Below, one piece after another: positions 1 through 12,774 of a stretch of 64,000 nucleotides of DNA. The stretch lies in contig NC_092571.1 in assembly GCF_037975245.1 (NCBI RefSeq), positions 28,327,064 to 28,391,063 on the forward strand. Direction: 5' to 3'. The stretch comes from Apostichopus japonicus (taxonomy: Eukaryota; Echinodermata; Holothuroidea; Aspidochirotida; Stichopodidae). Below the pieces are notes generated by a model. That model was not told the DNA's origin. It did no database searches and saw nothing but the letters and a program-made list of their open reading frames with translations. The translations under genes and the position numbers were made by a program. Numbering within the stretch: the first letter of the stretch is position 1; every line of letters starts with the position of its first letter.

Positions 1-868
1 GGCGGTGGGGTCTGCCTCTCTATTAAAAACGACGTTGTATTCAACTGCCGTAACGATATCTCTCCCTTGACCGACGATATCGAAAGTATCTTTGCTGAAA
101 TTGATGTTGGGTGTTGTGTATCGCCCTCCAAATGGTGACGTCACTAGCTCCATTGATCAACTTCATGATATTTTAAAGTGATATTCTGCCGCTGGAGATC
201 ATTGTTTTCTAATGGGTGAAGTTAATATTGATCTTTGTAAACCAGCCGCTAACTATTTCCTTAGTAACCTCACTGCCCGTGGCTTTCACCCAACTATTAG
301 CACACCCACTAAAATCACTACTAACAGTTCTTCTCCTATTGATAATATACTTACAAACTTAAATAATAACAATGCTGGTGCTAAGGTGAATATAGCTGGT
401 GTTTTCACAATTTATATCAGTGATCATTTTCCTATGATTTTACACTCTACTCTGAAATCATGTTCTATTCCTGGTAATGCTCCATTTTACTCTCGTAATT
501 ATCTGAACATAATATCCAGCATTTTGGCCTCCTGTATAACCAGCACTGATTGGAGCAAATGTTTCTGGCAAATGACACAAACATTGCATTTAATACCTTT
601 AATGATATTTTTAGCCAGTCTTATTCAGACTGCTTCCCACTGTATAACGTACGGCAAAGGCAAAAGAAAAAGCAAACTTGGATTACAAATGGACTCCTTG
701 TCTCAATTAAAAGTAAAAATAAACTGTACATTATGCGCATAGCAAAGAGAAAACATTTTACATACATATTCAACAGCTCAAAACATGACAACAAAAAGAC
801 ATGGGAAAACATAAACAGTCTATTTTAAACAATGGTAACAAAGTTTTCAATTACCCTAACATCTTCAT
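1..868 (+). mobile_element. Decayed non-LTR retrotransposon (LINE), endonuclease and linker region
   Basis: Three-frame reading gives pieces of an endonuclease/exonuclease/phosphatase (EEP) domain in the right order. They are a GGGVCLSIKNDV-like start (from base 1), GVVYRPPNGD near 108-140 in another frame, then from 212 EVNIDL, STPTKIT, IDNILTNL and ISDHFP, the usual C-terminal EEP motifs of CR1/jockey/RTE-like LINEs. Bases about 630-830 encode a Lys-rich stretch (WITNGLL, KSKNKLY, KKTWENIN) typical of the linker between endonuclease and reverse transcriptase. At least two frameshifts separate the pieces, so the copy is dead. It runs off the left edge of the window and stops at the (GAT)n tract. 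The clade is not certain from this fragment. Confidence 0.75.
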
Positions 869-1090
<222 letters not shown>

Positions 1091-3464
1091 CGATGTCTCT
1101 ATTTTGTGTTAATTGTCCTTGAAATGTGAGACATTCGGATTTTGATTCGTTTATCGAATTGATATTTTCGTCGTTTCGATTTTTGATTGGCTACACTGAC
1201 TTGGTTGTTATGTTGGCGTTGACCGGTGGTCAATTTAGGAAGTGAAACGCGCTACTTCAATAAACACAGAAGCCCTGTATGTGTGTGATCTCCTCTTTTG
1301 ATAGAGAACTAACTCCTATTTACAGATGGGTGCACTTAAATATAACTTAGAGTGCATTGCTAAAGAGATATAATGTATTTCTTATAAGCGTGTGCTAAAC
1401 TTGTGCAGTAGATATAAAAATGTGTTTAGATTGCAAATTAAATACAAATTTGACATGTAACATTTAGCATTCAGCGTTTTACCTTTTCAAGTAAACAAAA
1501 TATTCTTTTAGTTATAGGATTACTAATGTGTACAATTGATGAAGAAAAAGCATAGACCTGTTCAGCTTATTTGACATGACAACATTGAACTCATAAAATT
1601 TTTTAATTGAATTCACAAAAGTTTGGAAAAAAAATGATGATGCAAATTCTATAAGGAATTTGGTTTGACAAAGAGATGCAAGCAGTGTGATTGATTAGCA
1701 AAACATTGTCCTATGAACGTCGCTTTAAATATAAAACATTACTTTAAACAGATGTAGTGAAAACTAACCAATAACACACAAGCTATACTTATGGCAATGT
1801 TGATGCCACCTTGGTACATTGGCGGAAATGAATGAGACTGCTAGTTTACAAGAGATTGGAGATTTACACTCTAAAGGTATTTTATAATTTCTGAAAAGCA
1901 GAGACATTTTTTGTGAAGAATATAGCCGAATAAGGATAAATCATTTTTTTACAAAAAGAAAAATAAGGAGATGGAGGATTACGAAGTTAAATAATAAAAT
2001 TGGTCATACCCTATGGCAACAAGGGGTATTTAATGTAAACGCGAGCACGTTTGTTGGCTAGCGTGCTCATTTTTTTTATTATAAATACTGTTTTATAAAC
2101 CCCTCCTCCCCCACAAAATCATTATTTCTACTTCATTTTCCATATACTATGTACTTTTAAACTTAAAGAGTCAAGAGGTCTAGGAGGCCCTGGTAAAAGT
2201 TAAAACTGTTACCACTAGTGCGAAAAGACACATGTTATAGGAATAATCGGACATGTCAGGCCTTTTCGGACAGCGTATAATAGTTCAAAGGTCATACACT
2301 GAGACTATAAATGACACCGGTCGCAAAGAAATAAAACGTTCGAATGTGTCTTTTCAGACTGATTAGGATTCTGTGTTATTTTTGACCTTACGTTGTTAAA
2401 TATCCGAAAGTACAAATGAAATGATAAAGTCATTAGACATATTCACGCTAACGAATTCAACACAGTTGCTTAGCAACAATTATATGTGTTCCCTGTGTAC
2501 TTTCAAATTCGTCTTACGATGAATTTGTTTTCGTCGTTGATTTCAAGTGTTTGAAATGAATGGAGGGAACAAGGAAGTTAAAATAACCTAACAACACACT
2601 ATGATGATACAAAATGATAATTGAAGGCATATAATTGTCGCCATATAATATATTGTACATCAATATCACGAAATGTCAATTCTATGACACAATATTCAAA
2701 ATGAGCAAAAATCATTCCAAAATTTTGATTAGACAACCGATGTACTCTATTGTTTGTTGCCTGTTATACCTTTTAAGCTATTATTTTACGTTTCGATCCT
2801 GTTACCTTTTGATTTTTCTGTTATTTACTGAGCAAAAGGATGTTAGATTCATTTACTGATTAAACATTCTCATGAGCTTGATTTTATTTTTCATTACGTT
2901 GTAATTCTATGCGATATCGTCTAATATAGTAGGAATTTTTAATGATATATAGGTCACCATTGATATAGAAACACTGTTCATTTAAATGCAGTAACATACG
3001 AATAATTGAACTTTTGTACGCTCAATAGGCATTAAATTAACCTTTTAATGACAATGACGTTTATTTTTAATGTAAACTTAAAAAGACTAACAGTTGAGGG
3101 GAGACTTTAGACAAAAAACAGTTTCGAATTAGTTCAGCACATCATAACATATCATCATACAATCAATTCTGCTTATTACTTGGTTAAATACAAATGTGTA
3201 AAACAACGAAATACGTGCATTATTCCATGCGTCAAGACTTCAGATTCACCAAGCGACGAAACTCAAGGAAAGAAATAACGCTTCACCTGATAATGACACT
3301 ACGAGATGGACAATATTACACGTAGCCAGCTAATATTATCATCCGTATGTGGGAATTTCAAGACTCGTCTAGGGTCAAAAGAGACTGGTTTATCATATGC
3401 CCACATTGTATTAACTCACAACAAATAAACGCAGTATCAATATTGCTATTATCATTTCCATTAC
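1091..3464. other. Intergenic sequence without recognisable genes
   Basis: AT-rich sequence with stops in all frames. The longest open frame (74 codons, 2635-2859) has no recognisable domain, no splice context and a biased hydrophobic/Tyr-rich composition. No RNA gene or clear transposon end was seen. Confidence 0.6.
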
Positions 3465-3536
3465 AAAAGATCAAGTAATCATACACTAAAATGATCTATT
3501 AAAAGATCAAGTAATCATACACTAAAATGATCTATT
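3465..3536. repeat. Perfect 36-bp tandem duplication
   Basis: The 36-bp unit starting AAAAGATCAAGTAATCATAC occurs twice head to tail (3465-3500 and 3501-3536) with no mismatch. It lies about 55 bp beyond the stop codon of the first Ig-like gene, in its 3' flank. Perfect identity suggests a recent duplication. Confidence 0.9.
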
Positions 3537-3591
3537 TAAGGGCATTCAGATTGGCACCATTTGTAGCCACTGATAAGCTGGTACTTTAACG

Positions 3592-4991
3592 TTACATCAT
3601 CTGACTCGGAACGAGATATAATTGTCTGTCATAATTATACTTAGAGTCCTCAGAAATATCAGCATACTTTGCGGCTTCTTCCTCTGTATTTTGATTCAAT
3701 GTTATAGAGTGAGCATACACATGAGGGTCGTCTACATTAATTTGATGCTGATTTACATTTATACTTTCTGGTCGTATGGTAGTTGTATAAGTAGTGTTCG
3801 ACCTCGGGAATTGGCCAATCGCATGAGATGATGATGACGATGATGATGATGGTGCTAATCTACATACGCAACGACGGTAATTCAAGCGAAGTAATAATGT
3901 TAGTAGTACAATGATTATACAGGAGATAGCCAATATCATTAAATGCAACAGATCGATATGTTGTGATCTTACGAAATTAACACTGGCATGTTTGGAAATG
4001 TTCCTTCCACCATATGAACCACTGCATTGAAAAGTTATTGGTCCATCGGTACTTGATCCATAGTCAAATATCTTGAGCTGTAATGAATCGTTGATCTTAG
4101 TAATGTTAAACTGCCAATCTTCCAGTGGAATAGCAGTCCAGTCTAGTACAACTCCACTCACATTACTGGTACAGGTTAGTATAATATTTTCTCTCTTATT
4201 TGTGTTGACTGTGTTGCGAGATGGATTAATCGATACTGAGAATGTCGGTAAAAGCATCATCAATGGTCCGAAGGAACAAGATTTGCTGTAGCTCTGATAC
4301 GGAGCAGGTAACTGTTGGATTACTCTGCAGATCAAGCTGCTATTATGAAAAGAAGAATCTGCAGGTAGGTAGAGAATGATCGTGATTTTGAAAGCTGCTG
4401 CTCAGTGTTGATTAAATCTAGTGTGCTATTAACTTGTTGCTGCCTACCGTCCGTCTCAACGTAGAGATATATATTAACAGCTGGATTTCCTTCTTCTGTT
4501 GTACAGTTGAATTCGAACGGCACTTGTAATTGATCACTGAAGACTATAGGAAGTTCGTAGTTGGATATACATCGAGGATACTCTTCTGGTGGACTGTACA
4601 TAACCTCTACGTGTAAATGTTTAGTCGTTGGATGTCTACAAATGAAGTTGTCTTCATTGTTTCGTGATACATTGATAATAGTTAAAATACAAGCTAAGTC
4701 AGTTCTGGTAAAGATAATATTATCTGGTAAGGATGGGATCAACGATCCATTCCTAACGTATTCTTTGTCCTCTCCAACTATCTGACATTCATCAGTAGTA
4801 TGTTGCTGACAGATGAGCTCAATCGTATCCCCCTCAAGAACTTCACGAGGATAAATCTTCCTACTATAATCAGTAAAAGTAAATGATCTTCTGATTCCAC
4901 TGGAGCCTTCAACCACGCATAGAACGGCCTCAAACGCAATCAAAAATATCACAGATTTTGCAAGCAAACCGTCTGCTGTATTTATCTTCAT
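3592..4991 (-). CDS. Ig-like single-pass transmembrane receptor, frame broken once
   Basis: Two open frames overlap by four bases. The upstream one (4991 to 4332, 219 residues) begins with a signal peptide (MKINTADGLL..., hydrophobic to about residue 27) followed by two Ig-like folds, with Cys61 in IELICQQ, FICRHP, and FEFNCTTEEGNP. The downstream one (4335 to 3592, 247 residues) carries a third, classical Ig domain (ILTC55, W66, C104), a membrane span at about 127-149, a basic stop-transfer, a poly-Ser run and a cytoplasmic tail with Tyr224, Tyr233, Tyr235 and Tyr240. Comparison with the copy at 7243-8235 shows the frames should be joined: this copy has two extra bases near 4365 (CCTGCAGAT versus CCCAGAT). 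It could be a recent null allele, an assembly error or an unrecognised tiny intron. No intron separates the Ig domains, which is unusual. The tail tyrosines resemble SH2-docking sites, but no canonical ITIM or ITAM is present. Ligand unknown. Confidence 0.65.
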
Positions 4992-6030
4992 ATTCGGTAC
5001 GTCTTTAACAAAAAAAGACTGAATTATGTTCGATGATGTTTAAAATATTGTTACCTTAAAAAGTTCTGAAGTGACATGATAAATGACCAATATCAGGTGA
5101 CCACTGGCATATTGTTAAAGAAAATTAACAATCTGAAATGAGTAGTAAGTGCATGTCCACCTAAAGATATACTATTGGTTTGAACGTTGTCGTAGAAATT
5201 GAACTTACAAACATGAAAATATTTATGCAAATTGTTTAAATATGTTTTTAAAGATTGCCAACAAAGTGGTACTGAGCTGAGCAGTGTACATTTGAATTCA
5301 AATTCACAATAGATGCAAAATAAGACCTGATTGTGATATTTACTAAATCCCATAGTCAACCTTTCACACCATTTGATGCTATCTATATTAAAGAAGAGTT
5401 TTGAATAGTGTTGTGCAGAAAGGTGTAAATTGCCAACGGTGTATTGAGAGCGCAAAAGAAATCATACCTGTTTTTTGTTATGGTAAATGCGGTAGTTCAA
5501 ACTTGGTTGTTTTCGTAGATTAAACTAGAACTATAGTAAAGTTATCCGAACAACCGCCTCAATGAAAGTGTGACGATGACTCTTTAACAAGTGATATTGT
5601 TCTACACAACCTGTGAACACTTTCTATTCATCAAGACAAACAATAGTACGGGTTATTACTCATTTCATATTTGGTCAATAACATTAACAGTGTTCAATTA
5701 TTTATTAACGCTTTCGTTCTTATCTAAGTTTTAACAGTTACTTCCTTTCCCATGATGACATAACCGATTGTCATGCAGTATATTAGAGCTAGCATGGATA
5801 TATTACGCAGGTTTAAAACATCCCTGGGAGATGTTTATACTCACGAGATTACCAAAATCCATCATAAAGAACATGTTGAGGAATTGAATTGAAGTGATAA
5901 AATGAACCCTTTCGCAACAATAACATTTGCAGTGCTAGGCCTTGTTCTTTTCATGAAGGACCACTATGTAGGCGGAGCTTACTTGAGAACTTCTCACCTT
6001 CACTTCAGATTTGGCCTTTGAATCAGGAGG
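4992..6030. other. Upstream region of the first Ig-like gene; no gene seen
   Basis: AT-rich flank. A minus-strand open frame of 120 codons (5093-5455) has no signal peptide, domain or homologous copy upstream of the other Ig paralogs, so I do not call it. The region may hold the promoter of the Ig-like gene, but no clear TATA box or initiator stands out. Confidence 0.5.
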
Positions 6031-6292
6031 GGAGGGGAGGGGAGGGGAGGGAGGGAGGGAGGGAGGGAGGGAGGGAGGGAGGGAGGGAGGGAGGGAGGGA
6101 GGGAGGGAGGGAGGGAGGGAGGGAGGGAGGGAGGGAGGGAGGGAGGGAGGGAGGGAGGGAGGGAGGGAGGGAGGGAGGGAGGGAGGGAGGGAGGGAGGGA
6201 GGGAGGGAGGGAGGGAGGGAGGGAGGGAGGGAGGGAGGGAGGGAGGGAGGGAGGGAGGGAGGGAGGGAGGGAGGGAGGGAGGGAGGGAGGGA
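6031..6292. repeat. (GGGA)n microsatellite
   Basis: About 260 bp of nearly perfect GGGA/GGAG repeats with a short irregular start. All open frames through it (poly Gly-Arg-Glu, poly Pro-Ser) are artefacts of the repeat. Confidence 0.97.
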
Positions 6293-6554
6293 AAATTTGT
6301 GGCTATAAATAGAAAATAATGCGTGAGATTATTTATCCAAATCATATTTCGCGGTGGCTAACACTTCATCCAACACATGCTGCAAGAGGTAAATGACTCT
6401 TCGTGGTCGTTTCTGTGACCGTATAGCATGTTGTCACTCATGATTATATTATCATAATGTCTGTACATCTCTTGTGTATGAGTGTAAATACGTACAATCA
6501 TATATGTGATCCATATCGATATGGGTTCACTGGGTTGACCTGTTTCCTACAAAA

Positions 6555-7240
6555 TTTCTAACCGCAGGCGCGAAGCCAAGGGAGGGGGGGGGGGGTAAAT
6601 GGTGGAGACTGCCCCTTCCCCCTCGAGCATATTTTTTGGGTATTTTTTATGATATCGAAGTTTTATAGTAGCCATTATAAGAGGTTTTAATATTTGTACA
6701 CCAATAAATTAACTGTGTCTGAATTTTCGAAAATTCCTTGACCAACATTCTTCATCATACTTCCCTCGACTCGTGCAATTTTGACCGGTCTGTTAAGGGT
6801 TGAAGGGGGTTTTTCTATATTGGTTGTCCATAGATGAAATTTTGTGCAACATTATGGGTATGTTTTGAAGTGAATTTATTATTCAGATTCTTAACAAATA
6901 ATGGGCTTAAAACCGTGAAAAGTGGGGCTGACGGGTATTGTGGGGCATTACGTAGAATTACCTACAAAAGCAATGATCCACAGGAGATGTGTGACTGGTG
7001 ATAATCTTGAAAAAGGTTATGAATGAACAAAAAACTATTTGGGAAAAACTTGGTTCTCAGGCAAAAGTGTACCCCGAGAAGTGTCATTTCCGGTGATCTG
7101 GGGGGCTATCAAAACCAGAAATTTTCTTGTACGCTGCGCGCCAACCAATGGTGGCGCTCCGCTTTGTTAGTAATTCGCCTGCATCCAAGCAAATGCCCCC
7201 CCCCCCCCAATATTTGAACAAATCGCCGCCCCCTGGCCTG
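6555..7240. mobile_element. Probable non-autonomous transposon remnant carrying the GCGCCAACC module
   Basis: The Ig-like homology of the neighbouring pseudogene stops at about 7241, and the sequence beyond it contains a module (about 7078-7175: TTTCCGG, ATTTTCTTGTACGCT, GCGCCAACC, TGGCGCTCCGCTT) shared with four other places in the window, two of them inside well-bounded hAT-type elements. G-rich and C-rich blocks at both ends (6580-6595, 7197-7210) match the style of those elements. I could not find convincing terminal repeats or a target duplication, so the limits are approximate. Confidence 0.5.
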
Positions 7241-7242
7241 CT

Positions 7243-8235
7243 GGAAAATGTTATATCCTCCAAACGAACCGCTGAATTGAACAATTATTGATCCATCGAA
7301 ACTTGATCCATAATCGAACATTCTCAGTATTAGTGAATCATTCATCCTACTGATATTATACCGCCAATCTTCCAGTGGGACGTAAATCCATTCCAATACA
7401 ACTCCACTCACATTACTGGTACAGATAAGAGTAATATTTTCTCTTTTATTTTTGTTGGCTGTGTAGCGGGATGGATAAATCGATACCGAGAATGTCGGTA
7501 AAATCACCAATGGTCCGAAGGAACAAGATCTGTTATAGCTTCGATAGGGAGCAGGTAACTGTTAGGTAACACTACAGATAAAGGTAGCACCATTAAGGGA
7601 TAAATCTGGGTAGGTAGAAAATGATAGTGATTTTGAACGCTGCTGCTCAATCTCGATTAAATCTGTGCTATGTAGTTGCTGATGTTGTGCATCCCTTTCA
7701 ACGCAGAGGGATATATCAACCGGTGGATCTCCTTCTCCTGTTGTACAGTTAAACTGGAACGGCTCTTGCCATTGGCCAACAAATCGGGACACATGACTTT
7801 CGTAGTTAGACGTACACCGAGGGTACTCTTGAGATGGGCTGTAAATAATCTTTAAGACTAAATATTGCAAATTTGGCCTCGTGCAGACGAAAAAGTCCTC
7901 ATTGACTTGCGTTACATCGAAAATTGTTAAAATAGAAGCTGATTCATTTCTGTTAAAGATAACATTTTGTGGTATAGCAGGGCCAAATGAACCACTCCTA
8001 ACATAAGTGACTTTGTCTCCCTCTATCAGACAATCACCAGTAACATGTTAATGACATATGAGATCAATCGTGTCCCCCTCAAGAACTTCAAATATATTCT
8101 CCTTTGCTGTACATTATGTAAATTAGAATGATTTTCTGATTCCACTGGTGCTTTTAACTATGCAAAGACTGACAACTAAGGCAAAGAAAAGACAGCGTTT
8201 GAAGGGAATCGTCGAACGATGGTTATCTTCATCAT
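7243..8235 (-). pseudogene. Second Ig-like receptor copy, disabled
   Basis: Reads as a clear paralog of the gene at 3592-4991 in the same orientation. It shows signal-peptide remnants near 8140-8230, Ig domain 1 remnants, then PRCTSNYE, FNCTTGEGDPP, SFSTYPDL and FICSVT, and a third Ig domain with CTSNVSGVVLEW and FDYGSS. Damage includes an in-frame stop after FICSVT (about 7563), a stop and indels in the first Ig domain (near 8046 and 8085-8110), and loss of everything after the third Ig domain at about 7243, where repeat sequence takes over. The region homologous to the frameshift of copy 1 is in frame here, which identifies the lesion in that copy. No introns interrupt the homology. Confidence 0.8.
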
Positions 8236-8539
8236 ACTATATTTGTTGATCTTAGCTGGAAGAGAAAGATTGTAACCATGTTTAACATCACTATAAAATC
8301 TGGACAACAAATAGTGACCAATAATTGAATGCACGAAATACCATAGTATAAACTGGTATTTATCAACAGCATCCGAGTCCAAGCCCTTTACTATCTAAAT
8401 GTTTGTGCTTTGACATTTTTTTAACCAGCATTAAATGGCTACTTATACAACTCCATAGTCATATGGTTACCTCTTCATTCTTCTCACTATAGAATTTGTG
8501 ATCAGAAACCTTCATTCTTTGGAACTGGAGCCTGTCGTA

Positions 8540-11060
8540 ATTTAACTCGGAACAAGTTCAGAAAATTTCAGCATTTTGCTTTGCAGTTATTGTGCGACGA
8601 TTCGTATTGTCCTCGTTAAGTTGACGTACTGTAGTCTAGTAACAGCTAACCATAGAGTCCTTAGATCATGATGATCGTAGACTTGGGCGGACGGAACATA
8701 AAACAAACAAATTAACAATTATAGAAAAAATGATGGATAACAGCACAACTATATAATATTGTCCTGGACGTTTCCATCCAAATCTGCAGATAAATCCTAA
8801 CGTTCTCAGAACTTCTTGTTTCTTTCATAAAAACTGTTACACTGAACAGTGAGTGGTCCATCGATCTATACATATAATAAATCAAAATCATTCAGCTGTA
8901 ATGAATCGTTCATCCTATACTGATATTATTCCGCCAATCTTCGAGGGGAATATTAGCCCATTCCAAAGACAACTCCACTCACATTACTAGTACAGGTGAA
9001 TATTGTATTCTTTTATTGGGTTGATGCACTGGCGGATCCAAGGGGGGCCAAGGGGGGCCATGGCCCCCCCCCCCCCCAAGGTGAGCCAAAAAGTGTTTCC
9101 GAACATCCGCTAAATCATATGATTGGAAATTTAAAAAAAAAGAGAGGAATAGCAGTGGTAGACTAGTCCAGTGGCGGCGGAACCAGGGGGCTTGGGGGGG
9201 CTCAGCTAGCCCCCCAATGCAACAGTTGAGGGGGCAAATGCATGATAAGCCCCCCCCCCAATATTTACCAAGGCTCCGAAACGTGCATCTGCCCATTTTT
9301 CAATGCATACTTGTCGATCTGTCCGATGCACACGTAAACTATATAGGTGTAATAATTTTAGTAAATGCTGGGGGACCCTCGGCCCGTCCCCTGGCTATAG
9401 ACCACATTTTCACCCCAACCGCGTCTTCACGCCCCTTGAAAAGTGGAAGCAGTGAGTGTGAGTATACTGGTAAGCGCAACACAACTTCTCCTTAGGACAA
9501 TGACTTGCCTCATTTCAGCCAGTTCTCCAACATCCACTTACTGAGTGGCGGAGCGTCCATACGATCAGGGGGCGGATGCAACCCCCACCCCCCCCCCCCG
9601 ACGGACTCAAAGGCACTGCTGGGGCCCTTTTCAGCTTTTCACTACTTGTTACTTATTCGCGTTTATTGACTATTTTATTGCGCTCTCATATACCTATTGA
9701 CATTTGTCATATTCTGTTGGTGTAATTTTCCGACAAAATGGCAATGACACCTATTTATTCTCCGTTTATCTGCAAATTAGCAAGGCCCGGAATGGGCCAT
9801 TTCTTGCAATCTATAGAGTATCTTTACTCAAAAATTTTCTGTACGCTCCGCGCCAACCTGTGGTGGCGCTCCGCTTAGATAGTGTCGAAAGCGCCCCCCC
9901 CCCCCACCAATACCCCTAGCCCCGCCACCGTCCTTACTACACTCAAAAACGTCTTTGCGAGTACACTACGAGTAATAGCTACTCTCTTAAAACACCATCG
10001 AATATACAAATTACAATGTTTTTACAGACTTTTTCGTGCAATCTGAGAAATTGCAGGCTTGAGACCCATATTTTAGGGCTAGGTATTCGCAGCATAAAAC
10101 ACTCAGGAAGTGCCGTTTCCGGCCATCTGGGGGTTTGAAAAAACCTAAAATTTTCTTGTACGCTCCACGCCAACCGATGGTGGCGCTCCGCTTAGCTAGT
10201 CTCCACACATTGACTTAGCAACCATCATTTCTTTAGCATTTAGCATAATAGAGTATAAAACCTCCTTTACAGCATCATTTGAACCTCAAATTAGCCTATT
10301 TTCTTTTTATTGGGGCGAGCAGCGAACATTTTCATGCCACGGGAAAGAATGAATTATCACCTACTATTCAATTTATTGATGTTACACACAAAAAATGCAT
10401 ATTTCTCAGAAAATTTTGGGTGACAAAAGCCTTTCTAAGTGCCACCATTGTACATGTAGGCATCACCAGGATTAAAAAAAAAATCAACAATACCCCTCCC
10501 ACAGGACGGCGATTCGTGGCATGGACCAGCATTTGCCTTCTCAAGAGTTGGGAGCTATGTAAATGTATGAGCATGAGGATTTACAGTTTAACACCATTTT
10601 GCAGTTACAGGCTGGTTGTAAGAAATTTATAACCTATGAGAAATAAAATTTCTTGAGAAAGATGATCCCAACTTTGTTTTATAAATATTTTAGAAAATTA
10701 CACCTGGGAAACATTTTTTTAAAAGTAAATTAACATCACCATTGTACACTTTTGTCGCACCAAATTGCATCTGAGGGCATTCAGCAATAGAACATTTTCC
10801 AAAGGGGAGGGGGGCCACCCCCTCCCCTTAGACCCCTCCCCCATATCACTCTAATGCCACTTTGGCCCCTCCCAAACAAAGGCCCTGGATCCGCCAGTGG
10901 GTTGATGGAGCAGTGCGATGGATGGATCAATGCCGAGAATGTCGGTACGGCATCATCAGATTTGTGATAGCTTTGATAGGGAGCAGGTAACTGTTGAGTA
11001 ACACTGCAGGTTGACGAAGCATTGTTAACGACTGAATCCAGATAGGATTAAAGTGCTGCA
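8540..11060 (-). pseudogene. Third Ig-like receptor copy, split by a transposon
   Basis: The order on the minus strand is as follows. 11060-10900 matches the junction between Ig domains 2 and 3 of copies 1 and 2, including the AGAATGTCGGTA stretch at 10936-10947 on the plus strand. The insertion 9027-10899 follows. Then 9018-8835 matches the rest of Ig domain 3 (complement of CAACTCCACTCACATTACT at 8970-8988). A degraded cytoplasmic-tail match follows down to about 8540. Frameshifts occur in both parts. The target sequence reads through cleanly once the insertion and one copy of the 8-bp duplication are ignored. No start or signal peptide was found above 11060. Confidence 0.75.
9027..10899. 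mobile_element. hAT-type DNA transposon insertion, non-autonomous, composite
   Basis: Begins CACTGGCGGATCC and ends GGATCCGCCAGTG, a perfect 13-bp terminal inverted repeat. It is flanked by GGTTGATG on both sides (9019-9026 and 10900-10907), an exact 8-bp target-site duplication as made by hAT-family transposases. The 1873-bp interior has no transposase frame. It looks nested: CAGTGGCGGCGGAACC at 9172 and GTGGCGGAGC at 9545 resemble further hAT-type ends. Two copies of the GCGCCAACC hairpin module lie inside (about 9830-9890 and 10150-10200). It interrupts the third Ig-like pseudogene. Confidence 0.9.
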
Positions 11061-12774
11061 AGATCGGTATTTTAAAGATCGCTTATGTTTTCGTCCGTCA
11101 CGTGATATATTCTATCTTCTGGGTTAAGTGGGACAAACAATATGCTCTGCAAGAGGACAAATTAATACTGTACTGTTTTCACTTCCAGTGTTCATACGGG
11201 GTATAAGTGCAAAAAGAAAGCAACATAATAAATACACGCCAGTTGTTGTTGTACTCGGTGTATGGCTAAAATGAGATGTCGTCCAGGGCATGGTTAAGAG
11301 AAGGGACACCACCACCCTCCTCCCTCCCCAGTAAGAAATTTGTTATAGTGGAAAGGGTGCTCGCTGCCAAATGTTAGTAAATTTGCGACAAATGTTGAAG
11401 AATTTTCGACTATAGGTATAGCACTGCATATACCTAGTACATATTTACGTACTGTACACCAGAAATTTTAGTGATATTGTTTTCCAGGGGACCCCTGCAT
11501 TTAACTGGAGGGCTAAGGCAGCTGTCGGGATTATTTTATGTTGGCAGACTTCAAACTTCAGCACACTCTCCGTTAATTCTGACTGTTTTCCACGTACGTT
11601 GAACAACGATAAAGTTGATTCGGCTGCGATCTGTCTTTGTGGTGGGCTTTAGGAACTAGGGTTGAGGGCGGTGTAGCATATTGGTGAGATAATTGCACTT
11701 GTTAGTGCATAGGTTATATCCTCGCTGACCATTTTTGTAAATAATGTTTGTACGGATAGGGCACAATGTTAAATTTTGTGGCTCCAAATTACAACTGACA
11801 GTTCACAATTTAATGCCCAAAATGTGATTAACTGCATCATTTATATATATATTATTATGATTTACTTTTAAGCATTTGAAGTAAGAAAAATAAGGAGACA
11901 AAGAAGATCTTTCGGTTGATTAATTTTCCTTTTAATTTGCTATTCATGATGAGAACTTTTCATCGTGTTATAGATCCGCCTTGAAAAAGGACCTAACACA
12001 CAGGAACTCACAAGCCTGTTTCAAGTATACCAAGGAAAAACAGCAGCACAATGGTTACGTAGTAGCTTTCTGAAATCACAGAGATGTTGCAAACTTAAGG
12101 GTGAAAATGTTACACCTTAACGGCGAATTCCTTCATTAATCCGTATATACAACAACCGTAATTTTCTTTAAATCGCTTGATGTTTTTATTAAAGGAGAAT
12201 CAAGGCAAACCACCTACTTCGGCAATTAAGCTATACATCGTTGTGAAATGTTACTTCATCATTTAAATATCTCGTCCATATTTTTTTCTTTCCGTTTTTC
12301 TTTGCATATTTTCATAAATCAAATACCCTGGATTGCATGGAAGGTATGGTCACATTCCTGTTGTTATTAGAAAAGAATGCTTATTTGTCAAAAACATCAG
12401 ATAGTTACAGGAATATTAAAAAATGATTTATTTTTATAACACATTCTTTCCATGCAATTAACGTCCAAAAGGATACATTGCATGTACGTCAATAGTGTCA
12501 TTTCTAAAAATAGAAACTACTCTTTTGGCAATAATAACGAAACAACAAGAGAGCTGGAATTGTCCTACCGATAATCAGTAAGAAGTAACAACTGTTAAAA
12601 TGAAATTGTTTGAAGCTTATTAACATAAAATGTCAAAGGTCATGGGGTCAGTAAGATTCATGTACCTCAAACTTGATGAGACAGAGTGACGATATCATAG
12701 TGGACATTATACCCAAATTTTGGGATGAGATCTGCAACTCACTTCATTGCAAACTTATTTCATTTGCATTTTGA
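11061..12774. other. Intergenic sequence, no gene recognised
   Basis: No open frame with coding character, no splice-joined exons and no transposon ends seen. One short open frame (11124-11315, minus) has no domain. AT-rich throughout. Confidence 0.55.

Noticed and set aside
5093-5455. 120-codon minus-strand frame upstream of the first Ig-like gene
   Set aside because: No domain, no signal peptide, no homologous frame upstream of the other Ig copies and no splice partner.
5935-6345. Long Pro-Ser and Gly-Arg-Glu frames
   Set aside because: Generated by the (GGGA)n repeat on both strands.
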